A DNA stretch of 10,590 nt from a bacterium (GTDB lineage Bacteria; Coprothermobacterota; Coprothermobacteria; Coprothermobacterales; JAADFF01): the NCBI GenBank assembly GCA_027063755.1, contig JAMORD010000056.1, positions 1 through 10,590 on the forward strand, written 5' to 3'. The notes beneath the pieces were generated by a model, which saw only the letters and a program-made list of their open reading frames with translations, made no database searches and was not told where the DNA came from. This document shows, one piece after another, positions 1 through 7,261 of this stretch. The stretch's first letter is position 1. Every line of letters starts with the position of its first letter. The position numbers and the translations under genes are program-made.

Positions 1-1407
1 TGGATTCAACAGCTTTTCTCGGTACTCTTTAATCTTTTCCTCTCTGGCCTTCTCTGGATCTGGAGCGTTTTGTATCTCTTTGCGGAAGATAATATTAGCC
101 GCACCAGTGGCCTCCATAACGGCAATCTGAGCTGCTGGATATGCCATTACAACATCAGATGCAAGATGTTTTGATGCCATGGCAAGATATGCTCCACCAA
201 AGGATTTCCTCAGTATCAATGTAACCTTTGGCACAGTGGCCTCAGAATATGCATACAGAAGTTTGGCACCATGTCTGATAATACCTCCATACTCCTGGTT
301 TGTTCCAGGCATGTATCCAGGTGTATCAACCAGTGTCACAATAGGAATATTGAAGGCATCAAGGGTACGAATAAAGCGTGCAGCCTTATCAGATGCATTG
401 ATATCAAGTACACCGGCAAAGTAAGAAGGTTGGTTAGCAATAATACCTATTACCTGTCCACCCAATCTTGCAAAGCCTATAACAATATTGGGGGCAAATC
501 CCGGCATAATCTCAAAGAAATGCCCATCATCAACAAAGCGCGTGATAAGTTGTCTTACATCAAATGGCATCTTGGCCTCAGCAGGCACTATATCAAATAC
601 ATCATCTATTGTTCTATTAATAGGATCGGAAGTCTCATATATAGGTGGTGTTTCCTTGGCATTTTGAGGAAGATAAGACAGTAATTCTTTAACCAGGTCT
701 AAGGTATGTTCCTCGCTATCACCTACAAGGTGGGCATTACCAGAAATTGTCGTATGCACCTGCGGACCACCAAGAGATTCCTTTGTCACATCTTCACCGG
801 TAACAGCCTTAATAACATTAGGACCTGTAATAAACATATAAGAAGATGGACTCATGACAACAAAGTCCATCAGTGCCGGAGAATACACAGCCCCACCGGC
901 ACATGGTCCCATAATAACGGCAATCTGTGGAATATATCCAGAAGCCTTAACATTTCTATAAAAAATATCTCCATATCCACGAAGAGAGTCTACCCCCTCC
1001 TGAATGCGGGCACCACCAGAGTCGTTAATCATAATCACAGGCACGCCATAGAGCATGGCCTTGTCAAGAAGCTCAGCTATTTTTATGCCGTGCATTTCAC
1101 CAACAGAACCACCAAGTACAGTAAAATCTTGTGAAGCTATACCAACAAGTCTACCACCGATGGTGGCAAATCCTGTAACAACACCGTCGGCAGGGGCTTC
1201 AACTTTATCAAGGCCGAACTCTGTACTCCTATGCTTAACAAAAGCACCAAATTCCACAAAACTACCAGGATCAACAAGATAATCTATTCTTTCCCTGGCA
1301 GTCATCTTACCGGCAGCGTGCTGCTTTTCTATACGCTTAGGTCCGCCACCTTGCCTGATTTTCTCCAGTTTTTCCTGAAACTCTTCCATAAACTTATCCC
1401 ACACCAT
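1..1407 (-). CDS. mmdA: Methylmalonyl-CoA decarboxylase alpha subunit / propionyl-CoA carboxyltransferase, 3'-truncated by window edge
   Basis: Carboxyltransferase subunit of the biotin-dependent acyl-CoA carboxylase superfamily; it moves carboxyl groups between methylmalonyl-CoA/propionyl-CoA and biotin. The open frame runs without a stop from ATG at 1407 to base 1, giving 469 residues; relatives are about 510-520, so roughly 45 C-terminal residues are missing. Visible landmarks are ARERIDYLVDPGSF (37-50), SGGARIQEGV (130-139), the oxyanion-hole region GPCAGGAVYSPAL (167-179), DTPGYMPGT (361-369) and the second oxyanion loop KSFGGAYLAM (401-410). From memory of the family, Leu408 and the following GAANIIFRKEI (435-445) resemble MmdA and the transcarboxylase 12S subunit, whereas propionyl-CoA carboxylase beta chains usually have Asp at this position. 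A decarboxylase or transcarboxylase is therefore favoured, but carboxylase is not excluded because the partner subunits are not visible. The Shine-Dalgarno AAAGGAGTG overlaps the end of mce, three bases upstream, which suggests translational coupling. Confidence 0.93.
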   Translation of the reverse strand, partial: MVWDKFMEEFQEKLEKIRQGGGPKRIEKQHAAGKMTARERIDYLVDPGSFVEFGAFVKHRSTEFGLDKVEAPADGVVTGFATIGGRLVGIASQDFTVLGGSVGEMHGIKIAELLDKAMLYGVPVIMINDSGGARIQEGVDSLRGYGDIFYRNVKASGYIPQIAVIMGPCAGGAVYSPALMDFVVMSPSSYMFITGPNVIKAVTGEDVTKESLGGPQVHTTISGNAHLVGDSEEHTLDLVKELLSYLPQNAKETPPIYETSDPINRTIDDVFDIVPAEAKMPFDVRQLITRFVDDGHFFEIMPGFAPNIVIGFARLGGQVIGIIANQPSYFAGVLDINASDKAARFIRTLDAFNIPIVTLVDTPGYMPGTNQEYGGIIRHGAKLLYAYSEATVPKVTLILRKSFGGAYLAMASKHLASDVVMAYPAAQIAVMEATGAANIIFRKEIQNAPDPEKAREEKIKEYREKLLNP

Positions 1408-1410
1408 CAA

Positions 1411-1812
1411 TCACTCCTTTGCATCCTGAGTAAGTTCAGTAAGAACACCAACAACAGATTTAGGATGCACAAATGCAATAAGTTTACCCTCTGCTCCTAC
1501 TCTGGGATTCTCATCAATAAGTCTAAAACCTTTTTCCTTGAGCTCACTCAGCTTTGCTCCAAGGTCATCTACTCTATATGCAACATGGTGAAGACCCTCG
1601 CCTCTTTTTTCTATAAATTTAGCTACAGGACTGTCATCAGATGTCGGCTCAAGGAGTTCTATACGCACATCACCAAGATAGTAAATAGCCGTTTTAACTT
1701 TCTGTTCCTCTACCTCTTCAAAGTGGTCTGGCTCCTTACCAAACAGGGCAGAATAAACCTTTGTTGCATCATCTAAGTTTCTCACCGCAATGGCTATGTG
1801 GTCTACTTTCAT
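1411..1812 (-). CDS. mce: Methylmalonyl-CoA epimerase
   Basis: Interconverts (R)- and (S)-methylmalonyl-CoA, joining the mutase to the carboxyltransferase step. The 133-residue protein is a small two-module VOC (glyoxalase-fold) enzyme of usual length. The expected metal ligands can be picked out: His5 in DHIAIAV, Glu52 in RIELLEP (Gln or Glu in relatives), His76 in GLHHVAYRV and Glu126 in GVLTEL. The acidic stretch 32-36 (EEVEE) may hold a catalytic base, but I cannot assign it without an alignment. The ATG overlaps the meaB stop as ATGA (1809-1812), and a G-rich Shine-Dalgarno (GGGGGTG) lies six bases upstream, inside meaB. The position between meaB and mmdA is typical for this pathway. The VOC fold alone is not specific, so context contributes much of the certainty. 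Confidence 0.95.
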   Translation of the reverse strand: MKVDHIAIAVRNLDDATKVYSALFGKEPDHFEEVEEQKVKTAIYYLGDVRIELLEPTSDDSPVAKFIEKRGEGLHHVAYRVDDLGAKLSELKEKGFRLIDENPRVGAEGKLIAFVHPKSVVGVLTELTQDAKE

Positions 1813-2756
1813 ACTTCACACCCCCACTCTCTCAATGTTGATATTGCTATTTCATAAGGAGAGGTTTTGGGTTTCACTTCTCCCCTTTCTACAAATCCAT
1901 GTATCTTCTTACCCACGATATATCTCATCCAGTTTCCAACTTGAAATTTCCAGCGAGTTGTTCTTCTCTCTACAAGCTGTCCTGTATTCTTTAATTCACA
2001 CCATTTATTGTCAATATACGCAATTAATTCTCTGATACCCTGTTTTTTAGATGCAGATACTTTGACAATATCAGGGTGATTTTCCACCATACGAGTATAT
2101 GAGTTAAGAATACCAACAGTCTTTGATGCAGTAGGTAAATCAGCCTTATTCATTACAATAAGATCTACAAGCTCTATAACACCGCTCTTAAGAAACTGTA
2201 CATCATCACCAAGCCCTGGAGCAATAACAAGTGCCGTAAGATCACACATGTGGACAATATCTATTTCATCTTGACCTATACCCAGAGTTTCAACAATGAT
2301 ATAATCAAATGAAGCTGCCTCAAGCACAGATACAGCATCAAAGATAAAGGGATTAATTCCTCCTACCATACCCCTACTGGAAAAGCTTCTAAAAAAGAGA
2401 TTGGAATTGGGAAACAGATGCTGAAGTCTAATGCGATCGCCAAGCAAAGCACCACCTGTTTTAGGACTAGATGGGTCAACAGCAATAACGCCGACACGTT
2501 TATCCTCTTTTAGCAATGTCTCTGCGAGGACCGATATTAAAGTGCTTTTACCCACACCGCCAGCACCGGTAATGCCAATAATTTTTGCTTTCTCTTTTTT
2601 TTCGGCATTGTAAGCATATATACGAGAAAGCAGGGAGGAGCTTGCCTCCTCCCTGTATATCATAGACAAGGCTCTTGCCAATCCAACTTCATCGCCCTTT
2701 ATAAGACGACGAAAAACCTCTTCTTCTGTTAGAACAAGTCTTTTCTTTTTACTCAC
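1809..2756 (-). CDS. meaB: Methylmalonyl-CoA mutase-associated GTPase MeaB (ArgK family)
   Basis: G3E-family P-loop GTPase that binds methylmalonyl-CoA mutase, gates delivery of adenosylcobalamin and protects the enzyme from inactivation. Residue numbers are from the GTG at 2756 (315 aa): Walker A GAGGVGKST (64-72), the Mg/switch region VDPSSPKTGGALLGDRIR (93-110), Walker B and switch II ETLGIGQDE (156-164), PGLGDDVQ (180-187) and the guanine motif NKAD (203-206). Length is normal for the family. I chose GTG 2756 because AGGTGAG lies seven bases upstream; an in-frame GTG at 2768 would add four residues but has a weaker ribosome site. The start overlaps the mcmA2 stop by eight bases and the stop overlaps mce by four, so it is translationally coupled on both sides. 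Direct adjacency to both mutase subunits supports MeaB over other ArgK-like proteins. The early coding part carries a strong inverted repeat at 2631-2655. Confidence 0.95.
   Translation of the reverse strand: MSKKKRLVLTEEEVFRRLIKGDEVGLARALSMIYREEASSSLLSRIYAYNAEKKEKAKIIGITGAGGVGKSTLISVLAETLLKEDKRVGVIAVDPSSPKTGGALLGDRIRLQHLFPNSNLFFRSFSSRGMVGGINPFIFDAVSVLEAASFDYIIVETLGIGQDEIDIVHMCDLTALVIAPGLGDDVQFLKSGVIELVDLIVMNKADLPTASKTVGILNSYTRMVENHPDIVKVSASKKQGIRELIAYIDNKWCELKNTGQLVERRTTRWKFQVGNWMRYIVGKKIHGFVERGEVKPKTSPYEIAISTLREWGCEV
2631..2655 (-). repeat. Perfect 10-bp inverted repeat (possible mRNA hairpin) inside meaB
   Basis: CAGGGAGGAG (2631-2640) and CTCCTCCCTG (2646-2655) are exact reverse complements separated by five bases, so on either strand the RNA could fold into a 10-bp, GC-rich stem with a five-base loop. 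In the meaB mRNA the 5' arm contains a GGGAGGAGG-like, Shine-Dalgarno-like run that would be hidden by pairing. It encodes the Arg-Glu-Glu-Ala-Ser-Ser-Ser-Leu-Leu stretch near residues 35-43 of the GTPase. No U-tract follows on the coding strand, so it is not a normal intrinsic terminator. Function is unknown and chance occurrence is possible. Confidence 0.5.
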
Positions 2757-3162
2757 CTTGTTTCTCACCTAGCACATGCTCTTTTATCCAGTTAATAATG
2801 TGAATAGGACCTGTACCGGGACCAAAGACTTCATCAATACCCTTTTCTTTCAGAAGCTCTACATCTTCAAACGGAATAACACCTGTTGCCAATACATATA
2901 TATCGTCTCTTCCCCTCTTCTTCAACTCCTCTACCACAAGAGGAAATACCTCAAGGTGTGCACCTGTAAGATTGTTCAGCACAACAACATCTACATCCTC
3001 CTGAACAGCTGTCTGTGCCACCTGAGCTGGTGTCTGGCGAATTCCTGTATATATTACTTCAAATCCTGCATCCCTCAGGGCGCGGGCCATAACCTTTGCT
3101 GCCCTGTCGTGCCCATCAAGACCAGGCTTACCAACAAGTACTCTTACCACTCTATCTGCCAT
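2749..3162 (-). CDS. mcmA2: Methylmalonyl-CoA mutase, cobalamin-binding (small/C-terminal) subunit
   Basis: Stand-alone B12-binding Rossmann domain that carries adenosylcobalamin for the mutase barrel encoded just upstream. The protein is 137 residues from ATG 3162, the usual size for split mutases of bacteria and archaea. It begins RVLVGKPGLDGHDRAAKV; His18 of DGH would be the lower axial cobalt ligand. The fingerprint D-x-H-x-x-G, 41 residues, S-x-L, 26-28 residues, GG is present with exact spacing but altered letters: Ala21 for Gly, Asn63-Asn64-Leu65 for Ser-x-Leu, and Thr93-Gly94 for Gly-Gly. RQTPAQVAQTAVQEDVDVVV and GTGPIHIINWI match the family elsewhere. ATG 3162 is preferred over GTG 3171 because a G-rich Shine-Dalgarno lies five bases before it and would be too close to the GTG. 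It is 13 bases after mcmA1 and overlaps meaB. Another B12-dependent acyl-CoA mutase small subunit is possible, but the large subunit points to methylmalonyl-CoA. Confidence 0.95.
   Translation of the reverse strand: MADRVVRVLVGKPGLDGHDRAAKVMARALRDAGFEVIYTGIRQTPAQVAQTAVQEDVDVVVLNNLTGAHLEVFPLVVEELKKRGRDDIYVLATGVIPFEDVELLKEKGIDEVFGPGTGPIHIINWIKEHVLGEKQGE
2764..2770 (-). promoter_or_regulatory. Ribosome binding site deciding the meaB start
   Basis: On the minus strand AGGTGAG sits seven bases before GTG 2756, which matches the 3' part of a full AGGAGGTGA. It favours GTG 2756 over the upstream in-frame GTG at 2768. The site is inside the last codons of mcmA2, consistent with coupled translation. 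Confidence 0.5.
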
Positions 3163-3167
3163 GTTTA

Positions 3168-3177
3168 CCACCCCCTT
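3168..3177 (-). promoter_or_regulatory. Ribosome binding site deciding the mcmA2 start
   Basis: AAGGGGGTGG on the minus strand overlaps the TAA of mcmA1 and ends five bases before ATG 3162. It matches AAGGAGGTG except for one A-to-G change. Spacing supports ATG 3162 rather than the GTG at 3171, which lies inside the motif. Confidence 0.55.
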
Positions 3178-4858
3178 AGAAGATTACCGGAGGTCTATAT
3201 TCACCAAAGACCTCTCTAAGCACATCTGTAATTTCACCAAGTGTTGCACGGGCTCTTACTGCTTCAATGATATATGGCATAAGGTTGGTATTCTCATCTT
3301 CTGCAGCCTTTCTCAAATCATCAAGCAGTTTTCTCACCTTCTGATTATCTCTCTTTTCACGAAGCTCTTTTAATTTCTTAACCTGCTTCTCTCTAACTGT
3401 TGGGTCTGCCCTGTGGAGGTGGAACTTTGTCAAATCTTCGTTGGGATCAACAAACTTATTAACACCAACAACAACCTTTTCACCATCTGCAACAGCCTTG
3501 TAATACTGATATGCGGCATCGGTAATCTCCTGCTGAATATAACCTTCTTCAATAGCAGGAACCATACCGCCCATCTTTTCAATCTTGTCAAGATATTCCC
3601 AAACTTTCTTTTCTATCTCATCGGTGAGTTTTTCAACATAGTAGCTTCCACCAATACCATCAATGACATCGGCCACACCAGATTCATAGGCAATAATCTG
3701 CTGGGTACGAAGGGCAACGGTAACAGACTCCTCTGTTGGAAGGGACAAAGCTTCATCATAAGAGTTTGTATGCAAAGACTGTGTACCACCAATAACAGCA
3801 GCAAGTGCCTGAATGGCAACACGCACAATGTTGTTAAGTGGCTGCTGAGCTGTTAATGTACTTCCAGCTGTCTGTGTGTGGAATCTTAACATCATACTCT
3901 TTGGATTCTGGGCACCAAACTTCTCCTTCATAATCTTGGCCCAAACCCTTCTTGCGGCACGGAACTTGGCTATCTCTTCAAAGAAATTGTTGTGAGATGC
4001 AAAGAAGAAAGACAGTCTTGCGGCAAACTTATCAACATCCATACCCTTTTCAATAACAGTCTTCACATACTCAATAGCATCACCAAGTGTAAATGCTATC
4101 TCCTGAACGGCTGTAGAACCTGACTCTCTAATGTGATAACCAGAAATAGAAATCGGATTCCACTTGGGCACCTCTTCAGCACAGAACATAATAGTGTCGG
4201 CAATAAGTCTCATAGAAGGCCGAGGTGGGAAGATATATGTTCCCCTTGCCACATACTCTTTAAGAATATCGTTTTGAATAGTTCCCCTAAGCACTTTGCG
4301 GTCTATACCTTTTTCTTCGGCAACAACAATATACATGGCAAGGAGTATAGCAGCAGGTGCATTAATTGTCATAGATGTAGATACCTTATCAAGGGGAATA
4401 CCATCAAATAATACATGCATATCTTCAACAGAATCTATGGCAACACCAACTTTACCCACTTCACCTACGGCAAGATCATGATCTGAATCATATCCCAGCT
4501 GGGTAGGAAGGTCAAATGCCACAGAAAGTCCTGTCTGGCCTTGCTCAAGTAGATACTTAAAACGCTGGTTGGACTCTTCAGCGGTTCCAAATCCAGCATA
4601 CTGTCTCATAGTCCAGAAACGACCTCTGTACATTGTAGGATACACACCACGGGTAAATGGATATCTACCGGGAAAACCTAATCTCTCAAGGTAACTCCAA
4701 TCCTCATCAAGATCGGCAGGTGTGTAAAGAGGGTTAATCTCAATGCCAGAATCCAACATAAAAGGATGCTTTCTCTCAGGCACTTTGGCTACAAACTTGG
4801 CATAGTCTGTAGACAGCCAGTCTTCTTTGACCTGTAAAATTTTTTTTCTGTCTTCCAT
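3176..4858 (-). CDS. mcmA1: Methylmalonyl-CoA mutase, catalytic (large/N-terminal) subunit
   Basis: TIM-barrel subunit of adenosylcobalamin-dependent methylmalonyl-CoA mutase; with the small subunit it isomerises (R)-methylmalonyl-CoA and succinyl-CoA by a radical mechanism. The 560-residue length fits the split form lacking a fused B12 domain. Substrate-site residues known from the Propionibacterium enzyme are recognisable: the tyrosine of PTMYRGR (Tyr77), the arginine of [13 protein letters not shown] (Arg205) and the Tyr-His pair of [12 protein letters not shown] (Tyr241, His242). Isobutyryl-CoA and 2-hydroxyisobutyryl-CoA mutases differ at the Tyr/Arg pair, so methylmalonyl-CoA is the favoured substrate. 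Other family blocks are [17 protein letters not shown] (110-126), [10 protein letters not shown] (193-202), [18 protein letters not shown] and [15 protein letters not shown]. The C-terminal 50-60 residues are a charged helical region ending in EVFGEYRPP, as in split mutases. ATG 4858 has AGAGGTGAG just upstream. It follows ftsH by 17 bases and is presumably cotranscribed with it. Confidence 0.97.
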   Translation of the reverse strand: MEDRKKILQVKEDWLSTDYAKFVAKVPERKHPFMLDSGIEINPLYTPADLDEDWSYLERLGFPGRYPFTRGVYPTMYRGRFWTMRQYAGFGTAEESNQRFKYLLEQGQTGLSVAFDLPTQLGYDSDHDLAVGEVGKVGVAIDSVEDMHVLFDGIPLDKVSTSMTINAPAAILLAMYIVVAEEKGIDRKVLRGTIQNDILKEYVARGTYIFPPRPSMRLIADTIMFCAEEVPKWNPISISGYHIRESGSTAVQEIAFTLGDAIEYVKTVIEKGMDVDKFAARLSFFFASHNNFFEEIAKFRAARRVWAKIMKEKFGAQNPKSMMLRFHTQTAGSTLTAQQPLNNIVRVAIQALAAVIGGTQSLHTNSYDEALSLPTEESVTVALRTQQIIAYESGVADVIDGIGGSYYVEKLTDEIEKKVWEYLDKIEKMGGMVPAIEEGYIQQEITDAAYQYYKAVADGEKVVVGVNKFVDPNEDLTKFHLHRADPTVREKQVKKLKELREKRDNQKVRKLLDDLRKAAEDENTNLMPYIIEAVRARATLGEITDVLREVFGEYRPPVIF

Positions 4859-4875
4859 GCCCGCTCACCTCTTTT

Positions 4876-6738
4876 TTATTGTTGTGGCTCGTCTGAGCCA
4901 TTTTCTCCTATGTACTTCTTAATGATGTTGTCAAGTTCCTCTTCTGTCATTACCTCTTTCTCTATAAGTGTCTGAGCTATTTCATCTAAAATAGACCTAT
5001 TAGTTTCAAGCATATTTTTCACTCTTCTATATTGTTCCATAATAATGCGTTTCACTTCAGCATCAATAAGCTTGGCTGTAGACTCGGAATAATTTTTATA
5101 TCTGGCTATTTCCCTACCAAGAAAGACTTCATTCTTCTTTTCTTCAAGGAACATAGGACCTATAATATCACTCATACCCCATTCAACAATCATCTTTCGG
5201 GCAAGGTCTGTGGCTCTCTGAAGATCATTTTCAGCACCGGTGGTAATGTGGTCATGACCGAACACAACCTCTTCTGCCACACGACCACCTAACAACCCTG
5301 CAATCTTGTCAAGAATCTCCACTTTAGAGTAGTTTACTCTATCGCTGGAAGGTTTATCCATAACATATCCCAAAGCCATACCACGAGGAACAATAGATAT
5401 CTTGTGAATGGGATCAGAATGTTTCACAAGCTTTTTCACAAGGGCATGACCAGCTTCATGATAGGCCGTAATTTTTTTATCTTCTTTACGGAGTTTTCTG
5501 GATTTTTTGGGACCAAGAAGAACCTTCTCAAAGGCCTCTTCAAAGTCTTCCATAAGAATAGTGTTTCTATTTTTACGGGCAGCCAATAGTGCCGCTTCAT
5601 TGACAAGATTCTCAAGGTCTGCACCGCTAAAACCTACAGTCATATCGGCAAGCACCTCAACATCAACTGTAGGATCTACTGGTTTACCACGCATGTGTAT
5701 CTGTAATATCTTTTTCCTTCCATCTTTATCGGGATAATCAACAACAACCCTTCTATCAAAACGGCCTGGTCTGAGTAGAGCTGGATCAAGAATATCAGGT
5801 CTATTAGTTGCAGCAAGTACGATAATACCTGAATATGAATCAAAACCATCCATCTCAACGAGTAACTGGTTCAATGTTTGCTCTCTTTCATCATGTCCTC
5901 CACCAAGGCCAGCACCTCTATGTCTACCAACAGCATCTATTTCGTCTATAAATACAATACATGGAGCATGTTTGCGTGCCTGTTGGAACAAATCTCTTAC
6001 ACGAGCAGCACCAACACCAACAAACAGTTCAACAAACTCAGAACCACTAACACTGAAGAATGGTACACCAGCTTCACCGGCTGTTGCGCGTGCAAGTAGT
6101 GTTTTCCCACAGCCAGGAGGACCTACAAGAAGCACACCCTTAGGTATACGGGCACCAAGTTTCTTATACTTAGCAGGATTCTTTAGAAAGTCTACAACTT
6201 CCATAAGCTCCTGCTTTGCTTCATCAGCACCAGCAACATCGTTAAAGGTAACAGGAGGTCTTTTATCTAAAAAGAGTTTCGCCTTACTCTTGGCGAATGT
6301 AAATGCCTGAGCTCCTCCCCCACCTGCACCACTCATCTGTTTAAACATGAAAATTATTAGCACAATAAATAAAAGAGTGGGAATGAAATTGAGAAATATA
6401 TTCCAATACAAATAAGATGTATCCTTTGCCGTAACAACATTGACATCTTTCAATTCCAACGCCTTTTTTAAGATGATATCTTTAACGGCCTCTGTATCAG
6501 TATCAATAACATATTCCCTGCCATCGGTACCAATACCCGTAATAGTATCACCACTAATTTTTACAACGGTAATTTTCCCTTCTTCCATATATTGCAAAAA
6601 CTCATTGACATAAACGGTTTTAGGAGGTATACCCTGTCCCCACATAGCCCAGATAAGAAAGAACATCATTGCCACCAAAAGAACCCATAAAAAAGGCGTG
6701 GGTTTTAGTGCTCCATTTCTATAAGCCTTCATACTCAC
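4876..6738 (-). CDS. ftsH: ATP-dependent zinc metalloprotease FtsH
   Basis: Hexameric membrane AAA+ protease that extracts and degrades misfolded membrane proteins and short-lived regulators. The protein has 620 residues, normal for the family. Order of parts: transmembrane helix about 16-33, small extracytoplasmic domain about 34-113, second helix about 115-133, glycine-rich linker [12 protein letters not shown] module and peptidase. The AAA module shows Walker A GPPGCGKT (206-213), pore loop FVGVG (239-243), Walker B IVFIDEID (261-268) and second region of homology [19 protein letters not shown] (311-329). The zinc site is HEAGH (427-431) with Asp505 of [10 protein letters not shown] as probable third ligand. 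The C-terminus is helical (about 545-605) and ends in an acidic tail. Walker A has Cys210 where most FtsH have Thr. The start is uncertain: GTG 6738 is 12 bases after AAGGAG and has an in-frame stop just upstream; ATG 6732 is the alternative, two codons shorter. It is seven bases after hpt. Confidence 0.98.
   Translation of the reverse strand: MSMKAYRNGALKPTPFLWVLLVAMMFFLIWAMWGQGIPPKTVYVNEFLQYMEEGKITVVKISGDTITGIGTDGREYVIDTDTEAVKDIILKKALELKDVNVVTAKDTSYLYWNIFLNFIPTLLFIVLIIFMFKQMSGAGGGGAQAFTFAKSKAKLFLDKRPPVTFNDVAGADEAKQELMEVVDFLKNPAKYKKLGARIPKGVLLVGPPGCGKTLLARATAGEAGVPFFSVSGSEFVELFVGVGAARVRDLFQQARKHAPCIVFIDEIDAVGRHRGAGLGGGHDEREQTLNQLLVEMDGFDSYSGIIVLAATNRPDILDPALLRPGRFDRRVVVDYPDKDGRKKILQIHMRGKPVDPTVDVEVLADMTVGFSGADLENLVNEAALLAARKNRNTILMEDFEEAFEKVLLGPKKSRKLRKEDKKITAYHEAGHALVKKLVKHSDPIHKISIVPRGMALGYVMDKPSSDRVNYSKVEILDKIAGLLGGRVAEEVVFGHDHITTGAENDLQRATDLARKMIVEWGMSDIIGPMFLEEKKNEVFLGREIARYKNYSESTAKLIDAEVKRIIMEQYRRVKNMLETNRSILDEIAQTLIEKEVMTEEELDNIIKKYIGENGSDEPQQ
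4885..4900. repeat. Short perfect inverted repeat at the ftsH / mcmA1 boundary
   Basis: TGGCTC (4885-4890) and GAGCCA (4895-4900) form a perfect 6-bp stem with a four-base loop in the last codons of ftsH, before the 17-base gap to mcmA1. On the minus (coding) strand it is followed by an A-rich, not U-rich, sequence, so it is not a coding-strand terminator. On the plus strand it is followed by TTTTCTCC, a poor terminator tail. It might be an RNA processing or stability element between the housekeeping genes and the mutase genes, or chance. Confidence 0.35.
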
Positions 6739-6745
6739 GATTCAA

Positions 6746-7261
6746 TCACTCTCCTTCATATACTCCCACATAAGGAAGATTCCTAAAACGCTCATTATAA
6801 TCAAGACCATATCCTATAACAAACTCATCGGGAATAACAAATCCTGTATAGTGAATAGGCACATCAACCTGTCTCCGTTCCTTTTTATCAAGAAGAACCA
6901 TAACTTCCAGATTCTTAGGATGACGTGCCAAGAAAATTTCATATAGCCTTTGAAGTGTAAGCCCTGTATCCACAATATCCTCAACAAGAATAACATCTCT
7001 GCCCTCAATAGGCTGATCTATATCTTTGAGAAACTTTACCAATCCTGTGCTTTCTGCTCCCGAATAGCTTGATACTTGCACAAAGTCAACGGATACATTG
7101 TAATCAGCAGGAAATTCTCTAAGCAAATCTGCCAAAAAAATAAATGCCCCCTTCAAAACCCCAACGAGTAAAACACCATTAGGATGATTCTCCATGACTT
7201 CGGCAGCAAGCCTCTTGACAGCCTCTTTTATCTGAATATCTGATAGTAGTATTTTCACCAT
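6746..7261 (-). CDS. hpt: Hypoxanthine phosphoribosyltransferase
   Basis: Purine salvage enzyme that joins hypoxanthine (often guanine too) to PRPP, giving IMP or GMP; cytosolic. Numbering is from ATG 7261 (171 aa, usual length). The PRPP loop VILVEDIVDTG (90-100) carries the acidic pair Glu94-Asp95 and the general base Asp98. LVGVLKGAFIFLADL (32-46) is the pyrophosphate loop region; SSYSGAEST (64-72) is the mobile active-site loop; Lys126 in LLDKKERR and the IPDEFVIGYGLDYNERFR segment (143-160) form the purine side. The ATG shares one base with the tilS stop (TGATG) and has AAGGGGGG four bases upstream; a TTG one codon earlier is less likely. The tilS-hpt-ftsH order is a well-known arrangement in Firmicutes and some other bacteria, although the three products act in different processes. 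Confidence 0.97.
   Translation of the reverse strand: MVKILLSDIQIKEAVKRLAAEVMENHPNGVLLVGVLKGAFIFLADLLREFPADYNVSVDFVQVSSYSGAESTGLVKFLKDIDQPIEGRDVILVEDIVDTGLTLQRLYEIFLARHPKNLEVMVLLDKKERRQVDVPIHYTGFVIPDEFVIGYGLDYNERFRNLPYVGVYEGE

Noticed and set aside
271-1134. Plus-strand open frames opposite mmdA
   Set aside because: The minus frame is an unmistakable carboxyltransferase over the whole stretch; the plus frames are His/Asn/Ile-rich shadows without start signals.
1528-1562. Imperfect inverted repeat (CCTTGAGC ... GCTCCAAGG) within mce
   Set aside because: It needs a bulged base and a loop of about 12, lies in the middle of a coding region and is easily explained by chance.
1231-1776. Plus-strand open frame of 181 codons opposite mmdA and mce
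   Set aside because: It lies antisense across two clear genes, its composition (Lys, Phe, Leu, Ser, Cys-rich) is that of a shadow frame, and it shows no recognisable domain.
2776-3219. Plus-strand open frame of 147 codons opposite mcmA2
   Set aside because: Antisense to a conserved B12-binding domain; Cys/Tyr-rich shadow composition and no domain.
3176-4858. Alternative identity as isobutyryl-CoA or 2-hydroxyisobutyryl-CoA mutase
   Set aside because: The Tyr77/Arg205 pair is that of methylmalonyl-CoA mutase, and epimerase and carboxyltransferase genes lie in the same string.
4885-4908. Possible intrinsic terminator between ftsH and mcmA1
   Set aside because: On the coding strand the stem is followed by A-rich sequence rather than a U-tract; only the antisense strand has a short T-run, interrupted by C. 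Retained only as an inverted repeat.
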